DNA of 12,679 bases from Puniceispirillum sp965657105 (GCF_965657105.1 NZ_CBFHNB010000063.1:1-12679), one strand, 5' to 3'. Shown: positions 1 through 8,389, numbered from the stretch's first letter. Numbers and translations are program-made. The notes: a model not told the origin generated them from the sequence alone.

Positions 1-1172
1 TTTTCCATCAGATTGACCAACTGACAGAGCCTGATATCAAGCATGTTTTTCTGCCCAGACATAGCTTCGACGGCTGCGGTCATCCGTTTTACATATCCGC
101 CATGGTCAACGCCCAAAATGTCAATCAACGGCCCCTTTGTGCGTTCTAGCTTATCAAAGTGATAAGACACATCCGAAGCAAAATACGTCCAGCTTCCATC
201 GGATTTCTGTAATGGGCGATCAGTGTCATCACCAAATTCACTGGATCTGAACAAAAGCTGTTCACGTGGCTCCCAATCCTCTGGTTCTTTGCCCTTTGGT
301 GGTTGCAACACGCCCGTATAAACATGCCCGTCGGCTTTTAATTTGTCGATCGCCTTTTGCACAGCACCATTTTCAACAAGTTCACGTTCGGATGCAAAAC
401 GATCCATCTGAATACCAAGGGACTGCAAATCGTCTTTGATGCCTTCCATAATTTCACTTACCGAAAAAAGCCGAAAGGTGGATAACCATTCTGTTTCAGG
501 GCGCTTATGAAATTTATCACCATATTTGGTGGCAAGTTTGGTTCCTACATCTTTTAGATATGCCCCTGGATACAGACCAGCTTCAATTTCTATGGTATCA
601 CCCAAAGCCTCGCAATAGCGCAGATACACAGACCGTGCCAGAATATCAACTTGTCCACCGGCATCATTTACGTAATATTCCTTTGTCACCTGCCATCCGC
701 TAAACGCCATTAGCCCCGCAAGCGCATCGCCAATAACGGCACCTCGCGCATGAGCTGCATGTAAAGGACCAGTTGGATTAGCTGATACATATTCAATATT
801 CACATTGGCGCCCTGCCCAGCATTACTGCGCCCATAATCAAAGCCAGCTGTCAGAATATCACTGATTTCTCGCGCCCAAAGCAGGGGTTTAATTCGTAAA
901 TTTATAAAACCAGGTCCAGCAATTTCAACAGTGTCAACACCATCTATTTTCTTAAGTTCTTCAGTTAATATAACAGCAAGGTCACGGGGTTTCATTGCAG
1001 CAGGCTTAGCCAAAACCATAGCGGCATTAGTGGCAAGATCACCATGATCAAGGTCGCGAGGCAGTTCGAACACGACGCGGCTTATATCCAGTTCTTTTGT
1101 GATATGTCCCGACGCACCTAATTGTGAAATCAACGCGGCAAACTGGGTCTCAAAATAGGTAAAAATATTCAT
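1..1172 (-). CDS. argS: Arginyl-tRNA synthetase, 3' end cut off by the window edge
   Basis: Class I aminoacyl-tRNA synthetase that charges tRNA-Arg with arginine in the cytoplasm. Translating the minus strand from the ATG at 1172-1170 gives 390 uninterrupted residues to the left edge. Residues about 1-95 look like the N-terminal tRNA-recognition (Add-1) domain. The catalytic start follows as an EYVSANPTGPLH segment, then ARGAVIGDAL, KEYYVNDAGGQ and later GVDHGGYVKRM, all typical of bacterial ArgRS. The HIGH signature, at residues 138-141, reads HAAH, so the usual third-position Gly is Ala. The family is usually about 560-590 residues, so roughly 190 residues are missing, including the KMSKS-like loop and the DALR anticodon-binding domain. 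A weak GTGAAG Shine-Dalgarno lies about 9 bases upstream of the ATG. It lies 45 bases downstream of dgt and is probably cotranscribed with it. Confidence 0.96.
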   Translation of the reverse strand, partial: MNIFTYFETQFAALISQLGASGHITKELDISRVVFELPRDLDHGDLATNAAMVLAKPAAMKPRDLAVILTEELKKIDGVDTVEIAGPGFINLRIKPLLWAREISDILTAGFDYGRSNAGQGANVNIEYVSANPTGPLHAAHARGAVIGDALAGLMAFSGWQVTKEYYVNDAGGQVDILARSVYLRYCEALGDTIEIEAGLYPGAYLKDVGTKLATKYGDKFHKRPETEWLSTFRLFSVSEIMEGIKDDLQSLGIQMDRFASERELVENGAVQKAIDKLKADGHVYTGVLQPPKGKEPEDWEPREQLLFRSSEFGDDTDRPLQKSDGSWTYFASDVSYHFDKLERTKGPLIDILGVDHGGYVKRMTAAVEAMSGQKNMLDIRLCQLVNLME

Positions 1173-1217
1173 CTAATATGGCTTCACTTATGTTCGTATG
1201 GGATTGGATATTAAAAT

Positions 1218-2429
1218 CTAGCGCAGAATTGGACCAAGATCGAAAAGGCGCTCATGTTCTAAAATAGCATAACGATCAGTCATCGATGCAATGTAATCGG
1301 CAATCACGCGCGCAATAATCTCGGGTTTCTGATTGGCTAACACCCCTTGATTGGTTTCCTGCCATTCATTCGGCAAAGTATTAGGCTCCGACATAAACAG
1401 ATTAAACAGATCTGTCACCACCCGTTTTGCTTTGCTGGTCATGCGATTGACCTTGAAATGTCGCCACATATTGGTGAACAGAAAGTCACGTAAGATTTCA
1501 AGGTCGCGTGCCATTGGTTCGGAAAAGGCAATAACAGCAGATGTAGCGGTTCTGATATCGTCTGAATGACTGGCATCTATAGCGGCTAGATTGGCAGATG
1601 ATGTTGCCAGCAAGTCTTCGACAAAAACAGATATCAGTCGTCGGATCAATTCATGCGTAGTGCGTGTCATATCAAGCTGACCATGTTTAGAATCGATATC
1701 TCTCAAGGCCTTACCGACCTGAGGTAAATCTCGAATAGCATCAAGTCGGAATAAATCAGCGCGCAAGGCATCATCAAAATCATGTGATAGATAGGCGATG
1801 TCATCTGATAGATTGGCAAGCTGGGCTTCGGCTGACGGATAGCTGGTCAAATCAAGCGACATATTGGCATCAAGTTCTTTGAAATTATCCGGAATGTCAT
1901 CTTTTTTTGTCAGTGGGCCATTATGCTTAACAACCCCTTCCAAGGTTTCCCATGTCAGGTTTAATCCATTAAAACCGGCATAACGTCTTTCAAGGCTGGT
2001 CAGCACACGAACGGTTTGTTCATTATGATCAAAACCACCAAACGGCTGCATTAATCGATCAAGTGCGTCTTCGCCAGCATGGCCGAAAGGGGTATGACCT
2101 AAATCATGCGCCAGCGCGACAGCTTCTGCCAGATCGTCATTCAATCTAAGGCTTCGGGACATTGAACGGGCAATTTGCGCGACCTCAAGCGAATGTGTCA
2201 GGCGGGTGCGGAAATAATCGCCCTCATGATAGACAAAAACCTGTGTTTTGTGTTTCAGGCGACGAAAGGCACCTGAATGTAAAATCCGGTCGCGGTCGCG
2301 TTGATAGGCTGTACGTGCGCCCCATGCAGTTGTGTCATCAGATAATGCGGCGTCACCCTCATCTACAAATCTGCCACGACTTTGCGGCGCGTGACAGGCA
2401 TAACACGCCAGGGCGCGATCTTCAGTCAT
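1218..2429 (-). CDS. dgt: HD-domain deoxyguanosinetriphosphate triphosphohydrolase-like protein
   Basis: Predicted dNTP triphosphohydrolase, hydrolysing dGTP or other dNTPs to the nucleoside and triphosphate; it affects nucleotide pools. From the ATG at 2429 the product is 403 residues, matching the roughly 400-residue dGTPase-like type common in alphaproteobacteria rather than the longer E. coli Dgt. An N-terminal YQRDRDRILHSGAFRRLKHKTQVF segment is the family signature (quoted in part: RDRILHSGAFRRL). HD-domain metal ligands are visible: H79 in RLTHSLEV, H108-D109 in HDLGHTPFGH, and an SDD at 208-210. An in-frame GTG at 2438 would add three residues, but AGGTGA at 2440-2435 is well placed for the ATG and would overlap the GTG, so I chose the ATG. 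argS follows 45 bases downstream, and erpA is divergent upstream. The true substrate cannot be read from the sequence. Confidence 0.93.
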   Translation of the reverse strand: MTEDRALACYACHAPQSRGRFVDEGDAALSDDTTAWGARTAYQRDRDRILHSGAFRRLKHKTQVFVYHEGDYFRTRLTHSLEVAQIARSMSRSLRLNDDLAEAVALAHDLGHTPFGHAGEDALDRLMQPFGGFDHNEQTVRVLTSLERRYAGFNGLNLTWETLEGVVKHNGPLTKKDDIPDNFKELDANMSLDLTSYPSAEAQLANLSDDIAYLSHDFDDALRADLFRLDAIRDLPQVGKALRDIDSKHGQLDMTRTTHELIRRLISVFVEDLLATSSANLAAIDASHSDDIRTATSAVIAFSEPMARDLEILRDFLFTNMWRHFKVNRMTSKAKRVVTDLFNLFMSEPNTLPNEWQETNQGVLANQKPEIIARVIADYIASMTDRYAILEHERLFDLGPILR

Positions 2430-2434
2430 CTTTG

Positions 2435-2440
2435 TCACCT
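2435..2440 (-). promoter_or_regulatory. Ribosome binding site that sets the dgt start
   Basis: On the minus strand AGGTGA ends five bases before the ATG at 2429. This is good Shine-Dalgarno spacing and favours the ATG over the GTG at 2438, which lies inside this motif. Confidence 0.55.
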
Positions 2441-2454
2441 GATATAACCTGACA

Positions 2455-2529
2455 GCTTGTTTAAATATGAGGAATTCACCTTACGCCCAAACAATTCAAA
2501 CCGCAAATGTTGGGTTGGCTTGATTTAAA
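2455..2529. repeat. Imperfect direct repeat in the dgt/erpA divergent control region
   Basis: GCTTGTTTAAA at 2455-2465 recurs as GCTTGATTTAAA at 2518-2529, differing by one inserted base, 63 bases apart start to start. Both copies lie between the divergent dgt and erpA starts, so they could be operator half-sites or simply AT-rich chance similarity. I recognise no known regulator motif. Confidence 0.25.
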
Positions 2530-2548
2530 CGCTATAAACGCCCATATT
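2520..2548 (+). promoter_or_regulatory. Candidate sigma70-type promoter for erpA-xthA
   Basis: TTGATT at 2520-2525 and CATATT at 2543-2548 are separated by 17 bases. Each matches four of six consensus positions, and the -10 ends 34 bases before the erpA ATG. The -35 overlaps one copy of the GCTTG-TTTAAA repeat. This is a sequence match only. Confidence 0.35.
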
Positions 2549-2582
2549 CATAACATCCCTATATAGCACGGTATCGGAAAAA

Positions 2583-2966
2583 ATGTCTGAAATTATAAGC
2601 AAAACCGCAAATAGTGAGACCCTTACCCCCTCCTCAATGGCTGGTATTTTTAGTCTGACTGAGGCTGCGGCGGACAGGATCACCGCCATGCTTGCGGCCG
2701 AACCTGATGGTAGCTTTTTCCGCGTTGCTGTTTTGGGTGGCGGTTGTTCAGGTTTTCAATATCAGTTCAGCATAGACACCAACCGCGATGATGAAGATCG
2801 TGTTTTCACCAGCCATAATGTTGACGTTATAATTGATGAAATGTCACTTGAGCTGGTTGATCATGCCGAACTTGATTATGTTCAGGATCTGATGGGATCG
2901 TATTTTGCCGTGAATAATCCCAATGCAACCGCATCTTGCGGCTGCGGCACTTCATTTTCGGTCTGA
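2583..2966 (+). CDS. erpA: A-type iron-sulfur cluster carrier/insertion protein
   Basis: A 127-residue HesB/IscA/ErpA-family protein that accepts Fe-S clusters from the assembly scaffold and passes them to target enzymes in the cytoplasm. The three cluster-binding cysteines are present: C55 in GGGCSGFQY, and C119 and C121 in the C-terminal SCGCGTSFSV. The RVAVLGGGCSGF strand and the GSYFAVNNPNA segment are also standard. The N-terminus is about 15-20 residues longer than compact family members; residues 1-20 are Ser/Thr-rich and look non-conserved. M19 is an alternative start but has no better ribosome binding site. The Shine-Dalgarno for the chosen ATG is weak (GGA in an A-rich run). xthA starts two bases after the stop, so the two are probably translationally coupled. 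ErpA rather than IscA is chosen from the neighbours and sequence feel; the exact subfamily is not proven. Confidence 0.93.
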   Translation: MSEIISKTANSETLTPSSMAGIFSLTEAAADRITAMLAAEPDGSFFRVAVLGGGCSGFQYQFSIDTNRDDEDRVFTSHNVDVIIDEMSLELVDHAELDYVQDLMGSYFAVNNPNATASCGCGTSFSV

Positions 2967-2968
2967 CA

Positions 2969-3739
2969 ATGCGCATCGCAAGCTGGAACGTCAATTCTGC
3001 CAAGGCTCGACTTGACCATATCACGAACTGGCTTCAGGCTGATAATACTGACATTTTAATGATGCAGGAAATCAAGTCTCAGGACGAAAACTTTCCGCGT
3101 GATGCTTTTACCGATTTAGGTTGGCATATCGCTGTTCATGGTCAGAAAAGCTATAACGGCGTTGCCATTGCCAGCCGGTTCCCTATAGACGATGTGATGA
3201 ATGGCTTGCCAGGCGATGATACAGACGAACAGGCGCGCTATATTGAGGCCACAATAAACGGTGTTCGCGTTGGTAATATATATCTGCCCAATGGCAATCC
3301 GGCACCTGGTCCAAAATTTGACTATAAATTAGCTTGGATGGCGCGGCTTTATGATCGTGCGGTTGAATTACTGGCCACCGAAATGCCGGTCGTTCTGGGA
3401 GGTGACTATAATGTTCTCCCACAGGATATTGATTGTTATGATCCGGCAGCTTGGGTTGGTGACGCTCTCACACATGATGATAGCCGTGCTGCCTTCTTTA
3501 AAATCCAGCATGCTGGCCATATAGATGCTTTGCGTGCATTACATCCATCTGGCGTGCATTATACCTATTGGGATTATCAGGCGGGTGCATGGCAACGTGA
3601 TAATGGTTTGCGGATCGATCATCTTTTGCTGTCACCAGAGGCTGGTGATCGCCTGACTGATGTCGGCATTGACCGGACACCCCGTGGACTTGAAAAGCCA
3701 TCGGATCATACACCGATCTGGTGTCAATTACGTGACTGA
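2969..3739 (+). CDS. xthA: Exodeoxyribonuclease III family AP endonuclease
   Basis: A 256-residue Mg-dependent enzyme of the exonuclease III/APE family, acting in base excision repair by cutting at abasic sites and trimming 3' ends. Family residues are visible in order: N7 in SWNVNS, E34 in MMQEIK, Y105 in GNIYLPNGNP, D146 and N148 in GGDYNVLP, D217-H218 in RIDHLLLS, and the catalytic SDH at 245-247. Length is normal for the family. I chose the ATG at 2969 because the protein then begins MRIASWNVNS, as in homologues; an upstream in-frame TTG at 2936 lies inside erpA. There is no clear Shine-Dalgarno, which fits coupling to erpA, whose stop is two bases earlier. Transcription probably ends at the hairpin at 3860-3883. 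Confidence 0.95.
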   Translation: MRIASWNVNSAKARLDHITNWLQADNTDILMMQEIKSQDENFPRDAFTDLGWHIAVHGQKSYNGVAIASRFPIDDVMNGLPGDDTDEQARYIEATINGVRVGNIYLPNGNPAPGPKFDYKLAWMARLYDRAVELLATEMPVVLGGDYNVLPQDIDCYDPAAWVGDALTHDDSRAAFFKIQHAGHIDALRALHPSGVHYTYWDYQAGAWQRDNGLRIDHLLLSPEAGDRLTDVGIDRTPRGLEKPSDHTPIWCQLRD

Positions 3740-3859
3740 CACTGCCTATCACGCATGTCTCAAATATGTGCCTAAACACTCATATCGTCATTTGATATCA
3801 TCGGAAGCGATAATCACACTGAATATCTTATGTGGAAGCTGATTTTATGACGCATAGGA

Positions 3860-3883
3860 AAAGGCAGGGAAATCCCTGCCTTT
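3860..3883. terminator. Bidirectional intrinsic terminator between xthA and ilvD
   Basis: AAAGGCAGGG and CCCTGCCTTT form a perfect ten-pair stem around a four-base AAAT loop. The arms begin with A and end with T, so RNA from either strand has a GC-rich stem running into a short U tract. It lies 120 bases past the xthA stop and 26 bases past the ilvD stop, between convergent genes. The rest of 3740-3909 shows no gene. Confidence 0.85.
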
Positions 3884-3909
3884 AATTCTAGGTGTAATCA
3901 AGACAAACA

Positions 3910-5640
3910 CTAGATATCTGCATAGACATGGCTTTCAGCCCGCGCCCCCGGATGTGTCAGCGCACCTTTCTCAGCCGAACCAACAGTCTGGGCGTATTTC
4001 CAGATAGCACCAGCGTTATAATCTGTCTTGCGTGGCGTCCAGTTGGCTTTACGTGCGGCTAGCTCTTCGTCGCTCAGATCAACATCGATTGTACCAGCTT
4101 CGGCATCAATCGTGATCTGGTCACCATCCTGCAACAGGCCGATAGGGCCACCAACAGCGGCTTCGGGGCCAACATGACCAATACAGAAACCACGAGTCGC
4201 GCCCGAGAACCGACCATCAGTGATCAAAGCCACCTGATCACCCGCACCTTGTCCATAAAGCGCAGCCGTTGTGGCCAGCATTTCACGCATACCCGGACCC
4301 CCTTTTGGCCCTTCATAGCGGATCACCAATACATCACCCGGCTTATAGTCACGGCGTTCAACCGCGGCAAAGGCGTCTTCTTCACAATCAAAACAACGTG
4401 CGGTGCCGGTAAATTTCAAAACTGACATGCCGGCAACTTTCACCAAGGCCCCTTCAGGAGCAAGATTGCCAGTCAAACCAACAACGCCACCTGTTGGTGA
4501 TAATGGCGCATCGGTTGTACGCACAATCACCTGATCCGTCGGAAATTTCATATCGCCAATATTTTCGGCGATAGTCTTTCCAGTTACCGTCATGCAGTCA
4601 CCATGAATAAACCCACCATCAAGCAAAGCCTTAACCAAAACAGGGACGCCGCCGATTTCATACATGTCACGTGCCACATATTTGCCGCCAGGCTTCAAAT
4701 CAGCAATATAAGGCGTGCGCCGGAAGATTTCAGCCACATCATGCAAATCAAATTCAATGCCGCATTCGGATGCCAAAGCTGGCAGATGCAGACCGGCATT
4801 TGTTGACCCGCCAGATGCCGCCACCACGGTCGCCGCATTTTCAAAAGCCTTGCGCGTCAAAATATCACGTGGCCGCAAATTGGCACGTACAAGATCCATA
4901 ACAATACGACCTGAATGATAGGCGTATTCATCACGTGACTCATAAGGCGCAGGCGCACCCGCTGACCCCGGAATAGCAAGGCCAATGGCTTCGGACACAC
5001 AGGCCATTGTGTTCGCTGTAAACTGGCCACCACATGATCCGGCACTTGGACAGGCAACACATTCAAGCTCATGCAGGTCTTCGTCTGACATATTGCCAGC
5101 CGCATGCGCGCCAACCGCTTCAAAAACATCCTGAACGGTAACGTCCCTATCCTTGAAACGGCCAGGTAAAATCGAGCCACCATACATGAAGACCGACGGC
5201 ACATTCAGACGCGCCATGGCCATCATCACGCCAGGCAAAGATTTATCACATCCTGCAAGGCCAACAATCGCGTCATAGCAATGGCCGCGAACTGTCAGTT
5301 CGATTGAATCGGCAATGACCTCACGGCTTACCAGAGATGATTTCATGCCAGCGTGACCCATGGCAATGCCATCAGTAACAGTGATTGTGGTGAATTCACG
5401 GGGCGTGCCCGCATGTTCACGAACGCCGCGTTTGGCCGCTTGGGCTTGGCGTGCCAGCGCAATATTACAAGGCGCTGCTTCATTCCATGTCGAAACCACA
5501 CCAACCAAAGGTTGTGCGATTTCTTCTTCGGTCATGCCCATCGCGTAATAATATGAACGATGTGGTGCCTTTTCGGGGCCGACCGATACATGACGACTTG
5601 GCAAATTCGACTTGTCGATTGGCTTTACACTATCTGGCAT
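3910..5640 (-). CDS. ilvD: Dihydroxy-acid dehydratase
   Basis: A 576-residue Fe-S enzyme that dehydrates 2,3-dihydroxy-isovalerate and 2,3-dihydroxy-methylvalerate to the 2-keto acids that lead to valine, leucine (via ketoisovalerate) and isoleucine. The three expected cluster cysteines are C58 in AAPCNIAL, C131 in AGCDKSLPG and C203 in GSCGGQFTANTMA; K133 of CDK is the lysine carbamylated in characterised family members. The GSCGGQFTANTM form resembles the oxygen-tolerant [2Fe-2S] type (plants, cyanobacteria, Mycobacterium) more than the E. coli [4Fe-4S] type; this is inferred from motif likeness. C-terminal KGGPGMREML and DGRFSGATRGFCIGHVGPEA are standard. It starts 34 bases after the valS stop with its own AAGGAG site, so it may be cotranscribed with valS. 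Edd (phosphogluconate dehydratase) is the paralogue to exclude; length and motifs favour IlvD. Confidence 0.96.
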   Translation of the reverse strand: MPDSVKPIDKSNLPSRHVSVGPEKAPHRSYYYAMGMTEEEIAQPLVGVVSTWNEAAPCNIALARQAQAAKRGVREHAGTPREFTTITVTDGIAMGHAGMKSSLVSREVIADSIELTVRGHCYDAIVGLAGCDKSLPGVMMAMARLNVPSVFMYGGSILPGRFKDRDVTVQDVFEAVGAHAAGNMSDEDLHELECVACPSAGSCGGQFTANTMACVSEAIGLAIPGSAGAPAPYESRDEYAYHSGRIVMDLVRANLRPRDILTRKAFENAATVVAASGGSTNAGLHLPALASECGIEFDLHDVAEIFRRTPYIADLKPGGKYVARDMYEIGGVPVLVKALLDGGFIHGDCMTVTGKTIAENIGDMKFPTDQVIVRTTDAPLSPTGGVVGLTGNLAPEGALVKVAGMSVLKFTGTARCFDCEEDAFAAVERRDYKPGDVLVIRYEGPKGGPGMREMLATTAALYGQGAGDQVALITDGRFSGATRGFCIGHVGPEAAVGGPIGLLQDGDQITIDAEAGTIDVDLSDEELAARKANWTPRKTDYNAGAIWKYAQTVGSAEKGALTHPGARAESHVYADI

Positions 5641-5647
5641 TATCTCA

Positions 5648-5653
5648 CTCCTT
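5648..5653 (-). promoter_or_regulatory. Strong ribosome binding site of ilvD
   Basis: AAGGAG on the minus strand sits seven bases before the ilvD ATG at 5640, within the 34-base gap after valS. It is the best Shine-Dalgarno seen in the window and supports independent, efficient ilvD translation from a valS-ilvD transcript. Confidence 0.7.
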
Positions 5654-5674
5654 GGTCTTGTTATTGACTGCCGA

Positions 5675-8353
5675 TTAACCCAACCGGCTAAGCGCTACAT
5701 GTAACCCATCACGCTTTACATTTTCTTCTTCTAAACGGCGTCTGTTTTCGATAATCACATCATCGGGGGCTTTGGCAATAAAGCCAGGATTGTCGAGTTT
5801 ACGGGCAATCTTTTCAATTTCGGCATTAACAGTGGTTATTTCCTTATTTAGGCGCGCGGCTTCGGCATCCAGATCAAGAATATCTGCCAATGGTAGCGCA
5901 ATATCCAGCCCGTCAACAAGCCCTTGCGCACACCCACTGCCGAATTCTGTAGTTTCTCTCACTGTTTCAAGCCGGGCAATCCGCAGTAACGCGGCTTGTT
6001 GATTCACAATGGCACGCGATTGCAACTCGGTTGCACCATTAATCAACAAAGCTGGTTTGGCTGACAACGGTACGTTCATTTCGGTGCGTATATACCGAAT
6101 CTCACTAATCAGTGATGTGATGAAGCGCACTTCATTAACGGCATCATCTGCGGCAATATCAAAAGCTTTCGGCCATGAAGCGCCAATCAGCATATCTTTG
6201 CTATTAAAGATTTTTTCATTCAGCTCTTCGGTCAGATATGGCATAAACGGATGCAACAGACGTAATGTCCCTGCCAGAATGGCGCTGGCAGTGGCTTTGG
6301 TTTCCAAGGTAGCCTGATCATCACCCTCGTCAGTGTTATCATTACTGTTCATCAATATCGGTTTGATCAGCTCAACATACCAATCGCAATATGAATGCCA
6401 CATGAACTGATACAGGGCATCCGCCGCTTCATTGAAGCGATAAGCCTCAATCGCTTTAGATGTTTTTTCAATCGTGTTATTAAATTCGCTTATAATCCAT
6501 AGATTTATAGATTGTTTTGCATCTTCAACTTTAATATATTTATCGATGATACAGCCATTCATTTCAAGAAAACGACAGGCATTCCATATCTTGGTGGCAA
6601 AGTTGCGATAGCCTTCCAGACGTGGGATCGACATCTTTATATCACGCCCCTGCGCGGCCATTGCTGCCAAGGTAAAGCGAAGTGGATCTGCGCCATATTG
6701 ATCGATAATGCCAAGAGGGTCGATGACGTTACCCTTTGACTTTGACATTTTCTGGCCTTTTTCATCGCGCACAAGGGCGTGGATATAGACCTCACGGAAG
6801 GGCACTTCACCATCCATGAAATGCATCGACATCATCATCATGCGGGCAACCCAAAAAAAGATAATATCAAAGCCGGTAACCAGAACATCACCTGGATAAT
6901 AACGTTTTACCAGATCATTATCTTCAGGCCAGCCAAGTGTCGAAAATGGCCATAATCCACTGGAAAACCACGTATCAAGAACGTCTTCGTCACGGTTGAG
7001 TTCGACATCCTTGCCATAATACGCTTTTGCAGACGCATAAGCATCAGCTTCGTTTTCCTCAACAAATGGATGCCCGTCTGGTCCATACCATGCTGGAATA
7101 CGATGACCCCACCATAATTGCCGTGAAATACACCATGGCTGGATATTGCGCATCCATTCAAAATAGGTTTTGTCCCAGCGTTCGGGTACAAATTTGGTGC
7201 GCCCCTCTTCCACAGCCTTGATCGCGGGTTTAGCTAATTCTTCGGCATTTACATACCATTGATCCATCAACCACGGCTCTATAACAACGCCAGACCTATC
7301 CCCATGAGGTACTGAATTAGCCACAGTTTCAACGCCAACAACCATGCCTTCAGCATCCAGATCAGCGAGTATCTGTTTACGCGCATCATAGCGGTCTAAA
7401 CCATGATATTTTTCAGGAATTTCTGGAATATTTTCCATCTTGGCTTCGGCAGTCATCAGATTTATCAGTGGCAAACCATGACGCCGTCCCACTTCAAAGT
7501 CATTAAAGTCATGCGCTGGTGTTATTTTGACCGCGCCAGAGCCTTTTTCCATATCTGGATATTCATCGGCGATGATAGGAATTGGTCGATTGGATAAGGG
7601 CAGGATGCACATTTTGCCAACCAAATGCCTGTAACGTTCATCATCTGGATGAACAGCAACAGCACCGTCACCTAGCATGGTTTCCGGACGTGTTGTGGCA
7701 ATCGAGATATACTCGTCCTCGGTATCTTCAATGCGGTATCTAAGATGCCACATCGGATTTTCGCCATCACGCTGTTCGACTTCAAGATCCGAAATCGCCG
7801 TCATCAGCTTTGGATCCCAATTGACCAACCGCTTATCACGATAGATCAGGCCGTCACGATGAAGACTGACAAAGGTTTTGATAACAGCTTCCGACAAACC
7901 ATCATCCATAGTAAATCGTTCACGCGCCCAGTCAGGGGATGCCCCAAGACGCTTTAACTGGTTCTGGATCATCCCTCCGGATTCAGCTTTCCACTCCCAA
8001 ACCTTATCAATGAACGCATCACGTCCCAGATCACGACGGTTAACATTTTCGTCAGCAAGTTTGCGCTCTACGACCATCTGCGTGGCAATACCGGCATGAT
8101 CTGTACCTGGTTGCCATAATGTATCGCGGCCAATCATACGATGATAACGAATCAGCAAATCTTGCAACGTAAATGTCAGCGCATGCCCCATATGTAAACT
8201 TCCTGTTACATTAGGCGGCGGCATCATGATTGTGTATGGCGTGCTAGATGAAGACGGATCACAGGCAAAATGATTGCTTTGATCCCACATGTCATACCAG
8301 CGCTCTTCGATAGCTTGAGGATTATAATTTTTTGGAAGTGTGGGTTCAGTCAT
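5675..8353 (-). CDS. valS: Valyl-tRNA synthetase
   Basis: An 892-residue class Ia synthetase that charges tRNA-Val and hydrolyses mischarged Thr-tRNA. The HIGH motif is HMGH at 54-57 in PPNVTGSLHMGHAL. The CP1 editing domain shows ATTRPETMLGD near 219-229 and PAHDFNDFEVG near 279-289. ISRQLWWGHRIPAWYG (409-424) and the WFSSGLWPFS segment lead to KMSKS at 535-539. An anticodon-binding helical domain follows (about 620-770), and a charged coiled-coil tRNA arm closes the protein (about 827-892). Length is normal. No clear Shine-Dalgarno precedes the ATG at 8353; an ACATATGT palindrome occupies that place. Codons for about residues 604-625 are very AT-rich compared with the flanks. ilvD follows 34 bases downstream; tolC lies 140 bases upstream on the same strand. 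Confidence 0.97.
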   Translation of the reverse strand: MTEPTLPKNYNPQAIEERWYDMWDQSNHFACDPSSSSTPYTIMMPPPNVTGSLHMGHALTFTLQDLLIRYHRMIGRDTLWQPGTDHAGIATQMVVERKLADENVNRRDLGRDAFIDKVWEWKAESGGMIQNQLKRLGASPDWARERFTMDDGLSEAVIKTFVSLHRDGLIYRDKRLVNWDPKLMTAISDLEVEQRDGENPMWHLRYRIEDTEDEYISIATTRPETMLGDGAVAVHPDDERYRHLVGKMCILPLSNRPIPIIADEYPDMEKGSGAVKITPAHDFNDFEVGRRHGLPLINLMTAEAKMENIPEIPEKYHGLDRYDARKQILADLDAEGMVVGVETVANSVPHGDRSGVVIEPWLMDQWYVNAEELAKPAIKAVEEGRTKFVPERWDKTYFEWMRNIQPWCISRQLWWGHRIPAWYGPDGHPFVEENEADAYASAKAYYGKDVELNRDEDVLDTWFSSGLWPFSTLGWPEDNDLVKRYYPGDVLVTGFDIIFFWVARMMMMSMHFMDGEVPFREVYIHALVRDEKGQKMSKSKGNVIDPLGIIDQYGADPLRFTLAAMAAQGRDIKMSIPRLEGYRNFATKIWNACRFLEMNGCIIDKYIKVEDAKQSINLWIISEFNNTIEKTSKAIEAYRFNEAADALYQFMWHSYCDWYVELIKPILMNSNDNTDEGDDQATLETKATASAILAGTLRLLHPFMPYLTEELNEKIFNSKDMLIGASWPKAFDIAADDAVNEVRFITSLISEIRYIRTEMNVPLSAKPALLINGATELQSRAIVNQQAALLRIARLETVRETTEFGSGCAQGLVDGLDIALPLADILDLDAEAARLNKEITTVNAEIEKIARKLDNPGFIAKAPDDVIIENRRRLEEENVKRDGLHVALSRLG

Positions 8354-8389
8354 GACACATATGTAAGTTGTGAAAAGAATAGATGAATA

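Noticed and set aside
2936..2968. An upstream TTG start adding 11 residues to the exonuclease III protein
   Set aside because: It lies within the erpA Cys-Gly-Cys coding end, and the protein family begins at MRIASWNVNS.
3740..3859. A small gene or small RNA between xthA and the terminator
   Set aside because: The only plus-strand ORF here begins inside xthA in another frame, and I see no promoter or ribosome binding site that would support a separate gene.
6009..6317. A 102-codon plus-strand ORF opposite valS, and many similar ones opposite argS, dgt, ilvD and tolC
   Set aside because: They lie antisense to clearly conserved genes, have no ribosome binding sites or recognisable motifs, and their composition is that of reversed coding sequence.
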